A stretch of 64,000 nucleotides of DNA from Soehngenia sp. GTDB lineage: Bacteria > Bacillota > Clostridia > Tissierellales > Tissierellaceae. Below are positions 8,204-16,405 of the stretch, piece after piece. The stretch lies in the NCBI GenBank assembly GCA_024637045.1, contig JAGXFX010000004.1, forward strand, positions 1 to 64,000. Direction: 5' to 3'. The position numbers were made by a program, and so were the translations under genes. The notes beneath the pieces are model-generated. The model did no database searches and had not been told where the DNA came from. It saw nothing but the letters and a program-made list of their open reading frames with translations. Each line of letters opens with the position of its first letter. The stretch's first letter is position 1.

Positions 8204-8374
8204 GTGCTATCACTTCCACTGAAATATCGTATAAGGTTCAGTAAAACAGATGATATTGAGCACTTAAACCAGGAAGTCAGCAGAAGAGTAAGGGTAATTG
8301 GAATCTTCCCGAGCAAGAGGATTGCGCATCAAAAATCACTTGTAAAAAATGTATGCTTTTCAAGGTTAACTTAA
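8204..8374 (+). mobile_element. Remnant of an IS256 (Mutator) family transposase, C-terminal part
   Basis: The frame 8204-8374 translates to YRIRFSKTDDIEHLNQ, then EVSRRVRVIGIFPSKRIAHQ, before TAA. This matches the conserved end of IS256-type transposases (FRTTNxxERLNxExRRRxRVxxIFPN). Only about 50 codons survive; the frame upstream is closed by TAA at 8201, and I see no start, catalytic DDE region or terminal inverted repeats. It fills the otherwise empty 340-bp gap just before the catabolic gene cluster. Confidence 0.8.
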
Positions 8375-8464
8375 AGCAAAAAAATCCGAGGAATTTACTT
8401 AATGTTATAGTTTCAAAATACAAACGTTAACTTATAATGGATTATTTCTGAAAGGTTGGTAAAT

Positions 8465-9580
8465 ATGAATCCAAAGAATTTCGAATTAGTTAAAAGATTA
8501 AGACATGAACTTCATCAAAATCCTGAACCTTCCAATTTTGAGGTTTGGACAAAGAATCACATAATTGAATTTTTAGTTGAGCATACAAGCCTAGAAATTG
8601 TGGATAGAGGAAAATGGTTTTATGCAGTATATCATGCAGGTAAAGATAAGCCAAATATAGCTTTTAGAGCTGACTTTGATGCTCTTAGGATGGATGAAAC
8701 AATAGAACTCCCATATGGTTCAAAAAATAAAGGAGTATCTCATAAATGTGGACATGACGGACATTCAGCTTCCCTTGCTGGATTTGCTCTTGAGATTCAC
8801 CAAAATGGTTCAGATAAGAATATTTTCTTTTTATTTCAGCATGCAGAAGAAACTGGAGATGGCGCAGCGGAAGCTAAGGTATTTATAAAAGAAAATAAGA
8901 TAGAGGAGATATTTGCATTCCATAACAGGAGTGGTGAGAAGAAGAATACTGTAATTACAATTGATGGAACAAGTAACTTTGCTTCAAGAGGTATGATTAT
9001 AACTATGATTGGGAAACCTACTCATGCAAGCCAGCCAGAATTTGGGATTAATCCAGCTTTTGGAATTGCAAAGATTGTTACTGCAATCCCTTCACTTACT
9101 CATTCAGATGATAATCAAGGGATGGTACTTTGTACTGTGATTCAGGTAGATGTAGGCGAAAGATCATTCGGGATTGCTGCTTCCAGGGGTGAGCTTTTAA
9201 TGACAATCAGAGCAGAGCTTGAAGATGAACTTGATAAACTACAAGAGAAATTTGAGGAGATGGCAAAAAATATTGCTATAGAAGAGGGACTTGAAGTAAG
9301 TTTCGAGTATAATGATGTCTTCCCTATGACATATAATCATAAGGAAAGCAGTGATAAAATTCGCCAGGCAGCAAGGAATAAAGGTCTTAACTTGATAGAA
9401 AAAGGCACTATGCGTAGGGGCTCTGAAGATTTCGGACATTATCTAAAAGAGACTAAAGGAGCACTTTGCTATATAGCAAACGGAGAAGAGTATCCTGAGC
9501 TTCATACAACTGGATATGATTTTCCCGATGAAATAATCAAAACAGCAGTGGAGCTATTTAAGGGTATAGCAGAACTATAG
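8465..9580 (+). CDS. M20 family metallo-amidohydrolase (N-acyl amino acid/IAA-amino acid hydrolase type)
   Basis: Di-metal amidohydrolase, 371 aa, cytoplasmic. Typical landmarks are LRHELHQNPEPSNFE near the N-terminus, FRADFDALRMDE, the metal motif CGHDGHSA (His97, Asp98, His100), the catalytic HAEETGDGA, FAFHN, and a lid domain beginning IGKPTHASQPEFGINP. ATG 8465 is chosen over the upstream TTG 8456 because AAAGG lies at suitable spacing. It sits 19 bases before the next amidohydrolase gene and forms a likely operon with it. Family members release amino acids from N-acyl or peptide conjugates; the substrate is not evident. Codons here are more AT-rich than in the flanking housekeeping genes. 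Confidence 0.88.
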   Translation: MNPKNFELVKRLRHELHQNPEPSNFEVWTKNHIIEFLVEHTSLEIVDRGKWFYAVYHAGKDKPNIAFRADFDALRMDETIELPYGSKNKGVSHKCGHDGHSASLAGFALEIHQNGSDKNIFFLFQHAEETGDGAAEAKVFIKENKIEEIFAFHNRSGEKKNTVITIDGTSNFASRGMIITMIGKPTHASQPEFGINPAFGIAKIVTAIPSLTHSDDNQGMVLCTVIQVDVGERSFGIAASRGELLMTIRAELEDELDKLQEKFEEMAKNIAIEEGLEVSFEYNDVFPMTYNHKESSDKIRQAARNKGLNLIEKGTMRRGSEDFGHYLKETKGALCYIANGEEYPELHTTGYDFPDEIIKTAVELFKGIAEL

Positions 9581-9599
9581 GTATTAGGGAGGAAGATAT

Positions 9600-11021
9600 A
9601 TGCAATCAGTAGATATGATAATAAAAGCACCCCACTTTTATACAATGGCGGGAGATGGAGTGGGGTACAAAGAATCGATTACTATGGTTGTTGATAGGGG
9701 AAGGATTATAGCACTAGAAAATGATAGTAACATTTTTAGAGAATATAGGTCAGAAAATATTCTGGATTTGGCACATCATGCTATATTTCCAGGTTTTATA
9801 GATGCCCACATGCATACAGGTTATGCAATTATGAGAGGTTTAGCTCAGGATACCAATAATTGGATGATGTATGGTCTTCAGCCTTTTGACAATGTACTTA
9901 CTGTGAGTGAAAGACTCGCTGGAAGCAAACTTGCAATCATAGAAGCTATTAAATCTGGCACAACGACAATTGGAGATTTTGATAGTAATATGGAAGGTGT
10001 TTGTTCGTTTATAGATAAGATTGGAGTAAGGGGGAATATTACTTCTACCATAAGAGAAGCAAAGAGAAGAGTATATAATCCAGGAGAGCTATATGAATTT
10101 GATGAATCTCTAGGGGAAAAGAGTCTATTTGAAAATTTAAGACTCTTCGAAAAATGGAATAATAAAAATAATGGGCTAATTAAAATTCTATTTGGACCCC
10201 AAGGTGCTGATTTCGTAAGCAAAGAAATGCTTATAAAGATTCAAAGATTGGCAAAAGATAGAAACACAAAAATCCATATGCATCTTCAACAAGGTGACAG
10301 AGAAACCTATCAAATAGTAAATCGTTTTAATAGAAGGCCAATAGAATGGTTGCAAGAGATTGGATTCTTAGATAGCACTTTAATTGGAGTTCATTTGACA
10401 GATGCAGAAAATGAAGAAGCTACACTAGTAGCAAAAAGTGGAGCTTCGATGATCGTATGTCCAGGTTCCATCGGGATAATAGATGGAATCGTTCCACCAT
10501 CTGTGGCATTCCAAGTAGCGGGTGGAGATGTAGCTTTGGGTTCTGATCAAGCGGCAGGAAACAACTGTCATAATATAATAAATGAAATGAAACTTGTAAC
10601 ATTATTTAATAAGATAAAATATAATAATCCAGAGAGTATGCCTGCTTGGAGAGCACTTAGAATGGCAACAATAGAAGGTGCAAAAGCTCTTGGATTAGAT
10701 AATGCAATAGGCTCATTGGAAGTAGGTAAAAGAGCAGATTTTATAGCAATAGATTTAAACAAGCCATCAATGTTGCCTGTTTTTACCAAACCAATGAGGA
10801 ACATAGTACCAAATCTAGTTTATAGTGCAAGAGGTGATGAAGTTGCTCTTTCTGTAGTAGAAGGAAAGATAATCTATAAGGATGGGAAAATCAGAAATAC
10901 AGATGAGAATGAGTATATAGATACTAATAAATATACAAGTGGAATTGGTGAAAGAGCAGCTAAGGAATTCTATAAAATTGATGGTACTAATGCAAAATTT
11001 ATGAGGGAAGAAAAGTTGTAG
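9600..11021 (+). CDS. Amidohydrolase superfamily protein (TrzA/SsnA/cytosine-deaminase-like)
   Basis: A 473-residue metal-dependent amidohydrolase or deaminase. The N-terminal strand domain (MQSVDMIIKAPHFYTM, RGRIIALEND) leads to the metal motif FIDAHMHTG (His70, His72), then HMHLQQGDRE and GVHLTDAEN with further histidines, and LGSDQAAGNN with the catalytic Asp. The end shows the usual IGSLEVGKRADFIAIDL and the second half of the composite beta domain. GGGAGGAAG precedes ATG 9600. It is probably co-transcribed with the M20 gene. Family members act on deaminable rings, guanidines or amides, so the substrate remains open. Confidence 0.88.
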   Translation: MQSVDMIIKAPHFYTMAGDGVGYKESITMVVDRGRIIALENDSNIFREYRSENILDLAHHAIFPGFIDAHMHTGYAIMRGLAQDTNNWMMYGLQPFDNVLTVSERLAGSKLAIIEAIKSGTTTIGDFDSNMEGVCSFIDKIGVRGNITSTIREAKRRVYNPGELYEFDESLGEKSLFENLRLFEKWNNKNNGLIKILFGPQGADFVSKEMLIKIQRLAKDRNTKIHMHLQQGDRETYQIVNRFNRRPIEWLQEIGFLDSTLIGVHLTDAENEEATLVAKSGASMIVCPGSIGIIDGIVPPSVAFQVAGGDVALGSDQAAGNNCHNIINEMKLVTLFNKIKYNNPESMPAWRALRMATIEGAKALGLDNAIGSLEVGKRADFIAIDLNKPSMLPVFTKPMRNIVPNLVYSARGDEVALSVVEGKIIYKDGKIRNTDENEYIDTNKYTSGIGERAAKEFYKIDGTNAKFMREEKL

Positions 11022-11316
11022 ATCAAGATGTTAGGCTGTTTAGTTGTTCTATTTTGATTTATAATACAAAGAATTACTGTCAATAACTTTTGAAAATGTC
11101 ACTAGATAATTAAGAGATGCAATTATATGAGGCTTGGCAGTTGTAGTTACTCAAACAGAATGAGGTATTTAACGTACTTATAGTTTAGTCGAGGATGAGC
11201 ATTTTTGGCTCTTTTTAATTAAAGTATCTTTGACACCATTATACGGACTTAGTAAAAAACATCACTAAAATTTATGGAACCTATAATAATACTAAAAGGA
11301 GGATGGAATTATTACT
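11022..11316. other. 295-bp intergenic region before the P1 peptidase gene
   Basis: No gene is seen. A weak 4-bp hairpin GAGC/GCTC followed by TTTTT lies near 11198-11216 and could end the amidohydrolase transcript. TTGACA at 11230-11235 and TATAAT at 11282-11287 are candidate promoter parts for the peptidase gene, but they do not belong to one well-spaced promoter. A short frame near 11120-11160 looks coding but is broken by TGA codons. Confidence 0.4.
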
Positions 11317-12348
11317 ATGAGTAACTTAAATAAACCTAAATCTAACAATTTTTTTAAAAGAGGGAATAATAATTCAATAACTGATGTCAATGGGGTAAGC
11401 GTTGGACATTATACCTTAGATAATGATGATTGTAAAACTGGAATAACATCAATTGTTCCACATTCAGACAATATTTTCAAGAAAAAATTAATTGCTGCAA
11501 GTCATGTGATAAATGGTTTTGGCAAGTCTGTAGGTCTAGTGCAGATAGATGAGTTAGGAACTATTGAAACTCCAATTTTACTTACTAATACCTTTGGTGT
11601 AGGCACTTGTTTAAATGCACTTACTAAAAAAATGTTAGAAGACAACCCAGATATCGGAGACACCACTGGAACAGTAAATTCTATAGTAGCAGAATGTAAT
11701 GATGGTGTATTAAATAATATCAGAAAGATGTCTATTACTGAGGAAAACGTCATTGAAGCACTAGAAGATGCTTCTTTAGATTTTAAGCAAGGAAGTATAG
11801 GTGCAGGGAGTGGAATGGTATGTTTTGGTTTAAAAGGCGGTATTGGTTCATCCTCTCGGTTAGTAAATCTTTATAATAAGGATTACACGGTTGGGATGCT
11901 TGTATTATCTAATTTTGGTTCTATGGAAAACTTAACTATGTATGGAAATCGAATAGGACATGATATAAATGAAAAATTGCATTTATCTTATAGTGAGCCA
12001 GATAAAGGTTCTATAATAATTGTGCTTGCAACAGATATACCTTTAAGTGCGAGGCAACTAAAAAGAGTACTTAAGAGAACACAATCTGGAATAGCAAGAA
12101 CAGGTGGTTATGCTGGTAATGGCTCCGGTGAAATTGCCATTGGCTTTAGCACTGCAAACCTTATTACTCACTACCCTTCAGAAACAACTATAAAGTTAGA
12201 AATAGTTCATGATGATTTGTTAGATTCAGTATTCAGTGCTGTAGTTGAAGCTACTGAAGAAGCAATAATTAACTCGTTATTATTTTCAAGCACAACAATA
12301 GGTAGGAACAATACCATAATACATAGTTTAAATGGATTCATAGATTAA
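11317..12348 (+). CDS. P1 (S58) family peptidase, DmpA/BapA-type aminopeptidase
   Basis: A self-processing Ntn-hydrolase of 343 aa. The start ITDVNGVSVGHYTL is the family signature; IDELGTIETPILLTNTFGVG, VAECNDG and GAGSGMVCFGLKGGIGSSSR follow. In DmpA the precursor cleaves at the Gly-Ser bond in GGIGT-type sequences; the matching bond here is Gly177-Ser178, with Ser178 as nucleophile. Relatives release D-, L- or beta-amino acids from peptide N-termini. AAAGGAGGATGG lies upstream of ATG 11317. No signal peptide is seen. It is monocistronic but sits among hydrolases, which suggests one degradative task. AT-rich codon use matches the two amidohydrolases before it. Confidence 0.92.
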   Translation: MSNLNKPKSNNFFKRGNNNSITDVNGVSVGHYTLDNDDCKTGITSIVPHSDNIFKKKLIAASHVINGFGKSVGLVQIDELGTIETPILLTNTFGVGTCLNALTKKMLEDNPDIGDTTGTVNSIVAECNDGVLNNIRKMSITEENVIEALEDASLDFKQGSIGAGSGMVCFGLKGGIGSSSRLVNLYNKDYTVGMLVLSNFGSMENLTMYGNRIGHDINEKLHLSYSEPDKGSIIIVLATDIPLSARQLKRVLKRTQSGIARTGGYAGNGSGEIAIGFSTANLITHYPSETTIKLEIVHDDLLDSVFSAVVEATEEAIINSLLFSSTTIGRNNTIIHSLNGFID

Positions 12349-12410
12349 TGTCCTAAAGTACATTGGATAGAACTGATTACCAATACTTCTAGAGAATCTA
12401 TAAACTTTGA

Positions 12411-12521
12411 CTGTTAACACTAACATCAGACTTAATCCTCCCAACACTTTATGCTTTAGGGGTTCCAGATTTTGGCTCAGTATTACATACAATATTTGGA
12501 GAAAACAATGAAAGTTTCTAG
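12411..12521 (+). pseudogene. C-terminal remnant of an unidentified, probably membrane, protein
   Basis: A 36-codon open stretch with no start reads SDLILPTLYALGVPDFGSVL and ends HTIFGENNESF before TAG 12519. The composition is like the end of a transporter. It follows the peptidase gene, so it may be what is left of a deleted permease. No family could be named. Confidence 0.3.
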
Positions 12522-12541
12522 AAAAGCTAAAAATTATTTTA

Positions 12542-12570
12542 TTGTATCGTCAAATGTACTGTGGTATAGT
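12542..12570 (+). promoter_or_regulatory. Promoter of the DUF3870-aminotransferase-BKACE operon
   Basis: TTGTAT (12542-12547), a 17-base spacer and TATAGT (12565-12570) with an extended TG-g in front. Transcription would start near 12577, giving a leader of almost 200 bases before ATG 12773. Confidence 0.65.
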
Positions 12571-12599
12571 AATGTAAAGAAAACAGAATATTGATTAGT

Positions 12600-12693
12600 T
12601 GCTTTACCATGAGGGTTTCACTTCCCGTGAAACCATAATCCGGTAAAACCCAGCTCAAAATAGTAAATACTATTTTTGGGCTGTTTTTTTTTA
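12600..12693 (+). promoter_or_regulatory. Structured leader with terminator: candidate riboswitch or attenuator
   Basis: Outer stem TTTACC (12603-12608)/GGTAAA (12642-12647) encloses a perfect 8-bp hairpin GGTTTCAC/GTGAAACC (12614-12621/12627-12634), separated by an asymmetric internal loop (ATGAG and ATAATCC). A terminator follows at once: CAGC...TAG (12651-12663) pairs with CTA...GCTG (12670-12683), then nine Ts. Competing pairings are visible: GGGTTT (12613-12618) with AAACCC (12646-12651), and TTACCATG (12604-12611) with CATGGTAA (12701-12708) beyond the terminator. I do not recognise a known riboswitch class. Confidence 0.55.
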
Positions 12694-12772
12694 AGCTTTT
12701 CATGGTAAGGTTGGGCACTACTAAAAAGGAGGTGCTTGTGAGATAATAAAATAAAAAACGGAGTGTGATACC

Positions 12773-13102
12773 ATGAAATATTCCAAAAAGACCAGTTATG
12801 TTAGTAGTTATGCAAAGCTACCTGTTGGAACTCCATCAGAAAATGTATACAAGTCTCTTGATATCGGACTAATAATAAACACTGAAACGGGAATAATTGA
12901 AAACGCCTCGGTTACATTGTTGACAGATGTTGCTGCTGAATTTCTGACAAACATAATAGTAGGATTCAACATAAATGATAATAATCTTGATGTGCTATTG
13001 GATGAGATAAAAGAAAGATATCATGGATCAGCTCAGAAGGCAATAATTGTAGCCATCAAGAAAGTTGTTGAAAAATACGAATCAATTATTTCAAGTATGT
13101 AG
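12773..13102 (+). CDS. DUF3870 domain protein
   Basis: A 109-residue soluble protein matching the DUF3870 pattern: KTSYVSSYAKLPVGTPSENVYKSL, GLIINTETGIIENASVTLLTD, FLTNIIVGFNIND and the C-terminal RYHGSAQKAIIVAIKK. The family is common in anaerobic Firmicutes next to amino-acid or beta-keto-acid enzymes and has no known reaction. GGAGTG precedes ATG 12773. A stronger AAAGGAGGTG at 12726-12734 is followed only by a two-codon frame and seems unused. It is first gene of the operon behind the structured leader. Confidence 0.85.
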   Translation: MKYSKKTSYVSSYAKLPVGTPSENVYKSLDIGLIINTETGIIENASVTLLTDVAAEFLTNIIVGFNINDNNLDVLLDEIKERYHGSAQKAIIVAIKKVVEKYESIISSM

Positions 13103-13186
13103 TCTTTTAGAATGGAGACTCTAATAAACTGGATTTTTTGTAGTCAGTTTAATTGCAAACCACTGAACCGAAGAAAGGGGATTGAA

Positions 13187-14539
13187 ATGAGTTTAAATAA
13201 AGCGCCTAAAAATCATGTATTCTATAGAAATCAGAACTGGCACTATCCAAGAATAGAAAGGGGAGAGGGAATCTACCTTTATGGAGAGGACGGTAAGAAG
13301 TATGTAGATGGCTGTTCAGGATCTGCCGTAGCAAATATCGGTCATGGTAACAAGGAAGTTGCGGAATTTGCCAAGGAGCAGACTGAGAGAATAGCGTTTA
13401 CACACCTTTCAAGATGGACAGTGGATGTTATTGAGGACTGTGCTGAAAAGGTTGCTAGCTGGTGTCCTGATGGACTTGATTACGTATACTTTGTATCAGG
13501 TGGATCAGAGGCAACAGAAACTGCAATGAAGATGGCAAGACAATATTTTGTTGAAAGAGATGGAGTACAGTCAAGCAAGTGGAAGGTTATATCCAAGTGG
13601 AATTCTTACCATGGAGCAACACTGGGTGCGCTTTCAATGACAGGAACAATAGAGAGAAGAAGAATATATGACCCAATGCTAACGAACTTCCCTAAAATAG
13701 CCCAGTTCTATCACTACAGAAATCCGTGGGGAGCAGAGACACTTTACGAGACAAGTGTTCTGGCAGCAAAGGAACTCGAAACAGAAATACTTCGACATGG
13801 AGCACAGAATATCGCAGCATTTATAACAGAGCCAGTAGTGGGGTCTGCAGCTCCAGGAGCACATCCTGAGAAAGTATACTTTGATATGGTAAGAGAAATC
13901 TGTGACAAGTACGATATCCTGCTTATTATGGATGAGGTTATGGCTGGTTCAGGAAGAACAGGAAAGACAATGGCATCAGAGCATTTCGATGTGAAGCCTG
14001 ATATTATTGCAGTTGCAAAGGGACTAAGCAGCGGATACACTCCAATGGGAGCTGCGGTGTGCAATGAAAAGGTATTTAACACGATTATGGTTGAAGGAAC
14101 AGGAAACTTTATCCATGGACACACATATGCATCAAATCCACTATCCTGTGGGATTGCACTGAAGGTTATGGAAATAATTGAAAGAGAAAAGTTTATTGAA
14201 AACGGAGCTGCTCAGGGAGATTACCTGATTGAGAAGATGCAAGACCTTTACAAGTATCCAATAGTTGGGGATATAAGAGGAAAAGGACTTATGATTGGAA
14301 TGGAGTTTGTACAGGACAAGGAAACCAAGGAGCCATTTGATTCTTCAATGAAGATGAATGCAAAGATCAACAATGCCTGTATGGAAGAAGGGCTAGTTCT
14401 ATATCCAGGTGGAGGATCTGCAAATGGAAAGGGAGATCACGTCTTAATAGCGCCTCCGATAAATATAAGCAGAGATGAAGTGGACACATTGTTTGAAAAA
14501 ATGGAAAACGGAATAAAGAAAGTCTGCGAAAGCCTTTAG
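13187..14539 (+). CDS. Class III (omega) aminotransferase, PLP-dependent
   Basis: A 450-residue fold-type I aminotransferase. Landmarks: YVDGCSGSAVANIGHGN, FVSGGSEATETAMKMARQYF for phosphate binding, SYHGATLGALSMTG, FITEPVVGSAAPG, the Asp pair LLIMDEVMAGSGRTG, and the PLP lysine Lys278 in AVAKGLSSGYTPMGA. ATG 13187 is chosen because AAGAAAGGGG lies 6-15 bases upstream; the in-frame ATG at 13112 has no ribosome site. The family moves terminal or beta amino groups to pyruvate or 2-oxoglutarate. Its neighbours, DUF3870 before and a beta-keto acid cleavage enzyme 25 bases after, suggest that it makes a beta-keto acid from a beta-amino acid. That is inference. Confidence 0.9.
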   Translation: MSLNKAPKNHVFYRNQNWHYPRIERGEGIYLYGEDGKKYVDGCSGSAVANIGHGNKEVAEFAKEQTERIAFTHLSRWTVDVIEDCAEKVASWCPDGLDYVYFVSGGSEATETAMKMARQYFVERDGVQSSKWKVISKWNSYHGATLGALSMTGTIERRRIYDPMLTNFPKIAQFYHYRNPWGAETLYETSVLAAKELETEILRHGAQNIAAFITEPVVGSAAPGAHPEKVYFDMVREICDKYDILLIMDEVMAGSGRTGKTMASEHFDVKPDIIAVAKGLSSGYTPMGAAVCNEKVFNTIMVEGTGNFIHGHTYASNPLSCGIALKVMEIIEREKFIENGAAQGDYLIEKMQDLYKYPIVGDIRGKGLMIGMEFVQDKETKEPFDSSMKMNAKINNACMEEGLVLYPGGGSANGKGDHVLIAPPINISRDEVDTLFEKMENGIKKVCESL

Positions 14540-14564
14540 AATAAGGTGTTGAAAGGGGATTGTC

Positions 14565-15380
14565 ATGGAAAAACTTATTGTAACAATTGCACTGACTGGT
14601 AATGTGCCAACCAAAGAACTTAATGAAAGTACTCCACTAACAGCAGATGAAATAGTATCAGATGCTAAGGCTTGTGCAGACCTTGGTGCATCAGTTGCGC
14701 ACATACATGTAAGAGATGAAAAGGGAATGCCTACCAGTAGACGTGATTTGTTCGAGAAAGTTGTAAATAGAATGAATGAAGAAAAAATTGACATAATTAA
14801 ACAGCTTTCAACTGGTGCGAGAGGTGGAGAAAATACAGTCGATTGGAGAGGTCAGATGCTTGACCTGAATGTAGAGATGGCAAGTCTTGCTACCGGCTCA
14901 TCAAACTTTCCATCGAGTGTAAATGCGAATTCGCCTGACTTGATAAAAGAACTTGCACAAAAGATGCTGGATAATAACATAAAGCCCGAAATAGAGATAT
15001 TTGATACTGCAATGCTATCAAATGCACTTTTCCTTGAGAAGAAGGGAATTCTTAAAGGACCACTGCATTTCAATCTGGTAATGGATGTCAAGGGATCGTT
15101 GCCAGGCACTCCAAGGAACCTGATGTTCCTGGTTGAAAGTCTTCCAAAAGGATCAACCTGGACGGTTTCAGGAATTGGAAGGTCACAGGTTCAGATGATT
15201 ACCATGGCAATCGCCTTGGGTGGTCATGTAAGGACAGGACTTGAGGACACGATTGAGTTTGAGAAGGGAATTGCAGCTACTAACAAGATTCTAGTCCAAA
15301 GGGTGGTAGACATTGCCAAAGCTGTTGGGAGACCAATTGCCACAACTGATGAATCCAGGAAGATATTGAATTTAGGTTAG
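14565..15380 (+). CDS. BKACE family beta-keto acid cleavage enzyme (DUF849, Kce-like)
   Basis: A 271-residue zinc TIM-barrel enzyme. The family condenses a beta-keto acid with acetyl-CoA and yields acetoacetate plus a CoA ester; the founding member Kce cleaves 3-keto-5-aminohexanoate in lysine fermentation. Visible are the zinc histidines His46 and His48 in AHIHVRDEKG, STGARGG after the barrel middle, and GGHVRTGLED near the end, where the third ligand and substrate Arg are expected. Whether the substrate is 3-keto-5-aminohexanoate cannot be read from sequence, and no other lysine-fermentation gene is present. GAAAGGGG precedes ATG 14565. A strong terminator follows. Confidence 0.9.
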   Translation: MEKLIVTIALTGNVPTKELNESTPLTADEIVSDAKACADLGASVAHIHVRDEKGMPTSRRDLFEKVVNRMNEEKIDIIKQLSTGARGGENTVDWRGQMLDLNVEMASLATGSSNFPSSVNANSPDLIKELAQKMLDNNIKPEIEIFDTAMLSNALFLEKKGILKGPLHFNLVMDVKGSLPGTPRNLMFLVESLPKGSTWTVSGIGRSQVQMITMAIALGGHVRTGLEDTIEFEKGIAATNKILVQRVVDIAKAVGRPIATTDESRKILNLG

Positions 15381-15381
15381 A

Positions 15382-15419
15382 AAAAAGTCTGTATGGGAAA
15401 TTTTTCATACAGACTTTTT
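15382..15419. terminator. Bidirectional terminator between convergent genes
   Basis: AAAAAGTCTGTATG (15382-15395) pairs with CATACAGACTTTTT (15406-15419), giving an A-run on one side and a T-run on the other. It serves the BKACE operon from the left and the hexapeptide gene from the right. Confidence 0.9.
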
Positions 15420-15433
15420 GGTGCCATCATAAG

Positions 15434-16405
15434 CTATAATTTTATGGCCCAGTCAGGTCTTTTTAGTCCAGTTTCATTTCTGCCGATACTCTTTGCAGGA
15501 AAGCCCTCAAGGATAGCATTCTCTTCAAAGACACTTCTTTGCTTGACAAGGGACCCAGATGTAATAAGGGTATTGCTTCCAAGCTTGCTGTAATCACAGA
15601 CAATAGCTCCTGATTCAACGACACTTCCCTTGCCGATTGTTGTGCCATGGATTATGCATCCCGGACCGATTGTAACATCATCCTCGATTATAAGTTGATT
15701 ATCCGGAAGAAGGTGAAGGACGGTATTTTCAAGAATTTGTACATTGTTGCCGATTATTACTGGACCATGGGTATTTCCAATAATTCTTACTCCAGAAGCG
15801 ATAATTGAATTTTCCCCAATTTCAACATCTCCGTTTATTTCCGCTGAGTCGTATATGTATGCTGAGTCTGAAACATTCGGATACTTGCCGTTTACAGTAT
15901 ATAGTTTTCCCATCATATCACTCTCCTTGCCATTAGAATCGATTATATTCTCCTCAAATGGAGAAATCGAGACATCATTTCCTCTCATCCTTTTTATCAT
16001 ATCTTTATCATCTTCAGTTAGCTTCCTAATAACACGGCCAGGTCTACCAACAACTACGGATTCATCTGGCACAATCGCATCCTCTGGGATTAAGGTTCCC
16101 TCACCAAAAATGCACATATTACCAACCTTTGAACCAGGAAGGAAAGTAGTTCCATTTCCAATTTCACACAAATCTCCGATTTCAGTACCGATAGCGATGC
16201 ATTTGTGACCAAATACAGTCTTGCTGCCTACCTTAAGGGGGTTCTTTTTTGTGCCTAAAAGTACTGAATTTTCAAGAATCCAAGTCTGGTTGCCAATTGC
16301 GACTGAGTCGTCATTTGATCGTACCACTGAACCTTGTGCAATGTAGGAATCCTTGCCAAGTCTTGCTCTGCCAATCAGTCGGGCAGATTCATCAATTTGG
16401 ATCAT
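15434..16405 (-). CDS. Double left-handed beta-helix (hexapeptide repeat) protein, gamma-carbonic-anhydrase-like
   Basis: A 323-residue protein made of two gamma-carbonic-anhydrase-like hexapeptide domains in tandem (about 1-140 and 165-323), each ending in a family-like tail (VVVGRPGRVIRKLTEDD; LEGFPAKSIGR). Metal ligands are incomplete: the first half keeps VFGHKC but has NSVLLGT where His is expected; the second has NTVLHLL and IIHGTTIG but TIGPGC instead of GHG. A working carbonic anhydrase is therefore doubtful, and a scaffold or acyltransferase is possible. ATG 16405 has AAGGAGG upstream; the frame extends to 16447 without support. Monocistronic, convergent with the BKACE operon. Confidence 0.85.
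   Translation of the reverse strand: MIQIDESARLIGRARLGKDSYIAQGSVVRSNDDSVAIGNQTWILENSVLLGTKKNPLKVGSKTVFGHKCIAIGTEIGDLCEIGNGTTFLPGSKVGNMCIFGEGTLIPEDAIVPDESVVVGRPGRVIRKLTEDDKDMIKRMRGNDVSISPFEENIIDSNGKESDMMGKLYTVNGKYPNVSDSAYIYDSAEINGDVEIGENSIIASGVRIIGNTHGPVIIGNNVQILENTVLHLLPDNQLIIEDDVTIGPGCIIHGTTIGKGSVVESGAIVCDYSKLGSNTLITSGSLVKQRSVFEENAILEGFPAKSIGRNETGLKRPDWAIKL

Noticed and set aside
11110-11175. Second selenoprotein candidate with two in-frame TGA codons before the P1 peptidase gene
   Set aside because: No Cys-x-x-UGA or known Sec family context, no start with ribosome site, and a TAA soon after; more likely decayed sequence.
12726-12745. Leader peptide behind the strong AAAGGAGGTG
   Set aside because: The only start at the right distance (GTG) is followed by one codon and a stop, so no meaningful peptide is encoded.
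13112-13186. Upstream start of the class III aminotransferase at 13112
   Set aside because: No ribosome site, and the added 25 residues do not look like the family N-terminus; ATG 13187 has a good site.
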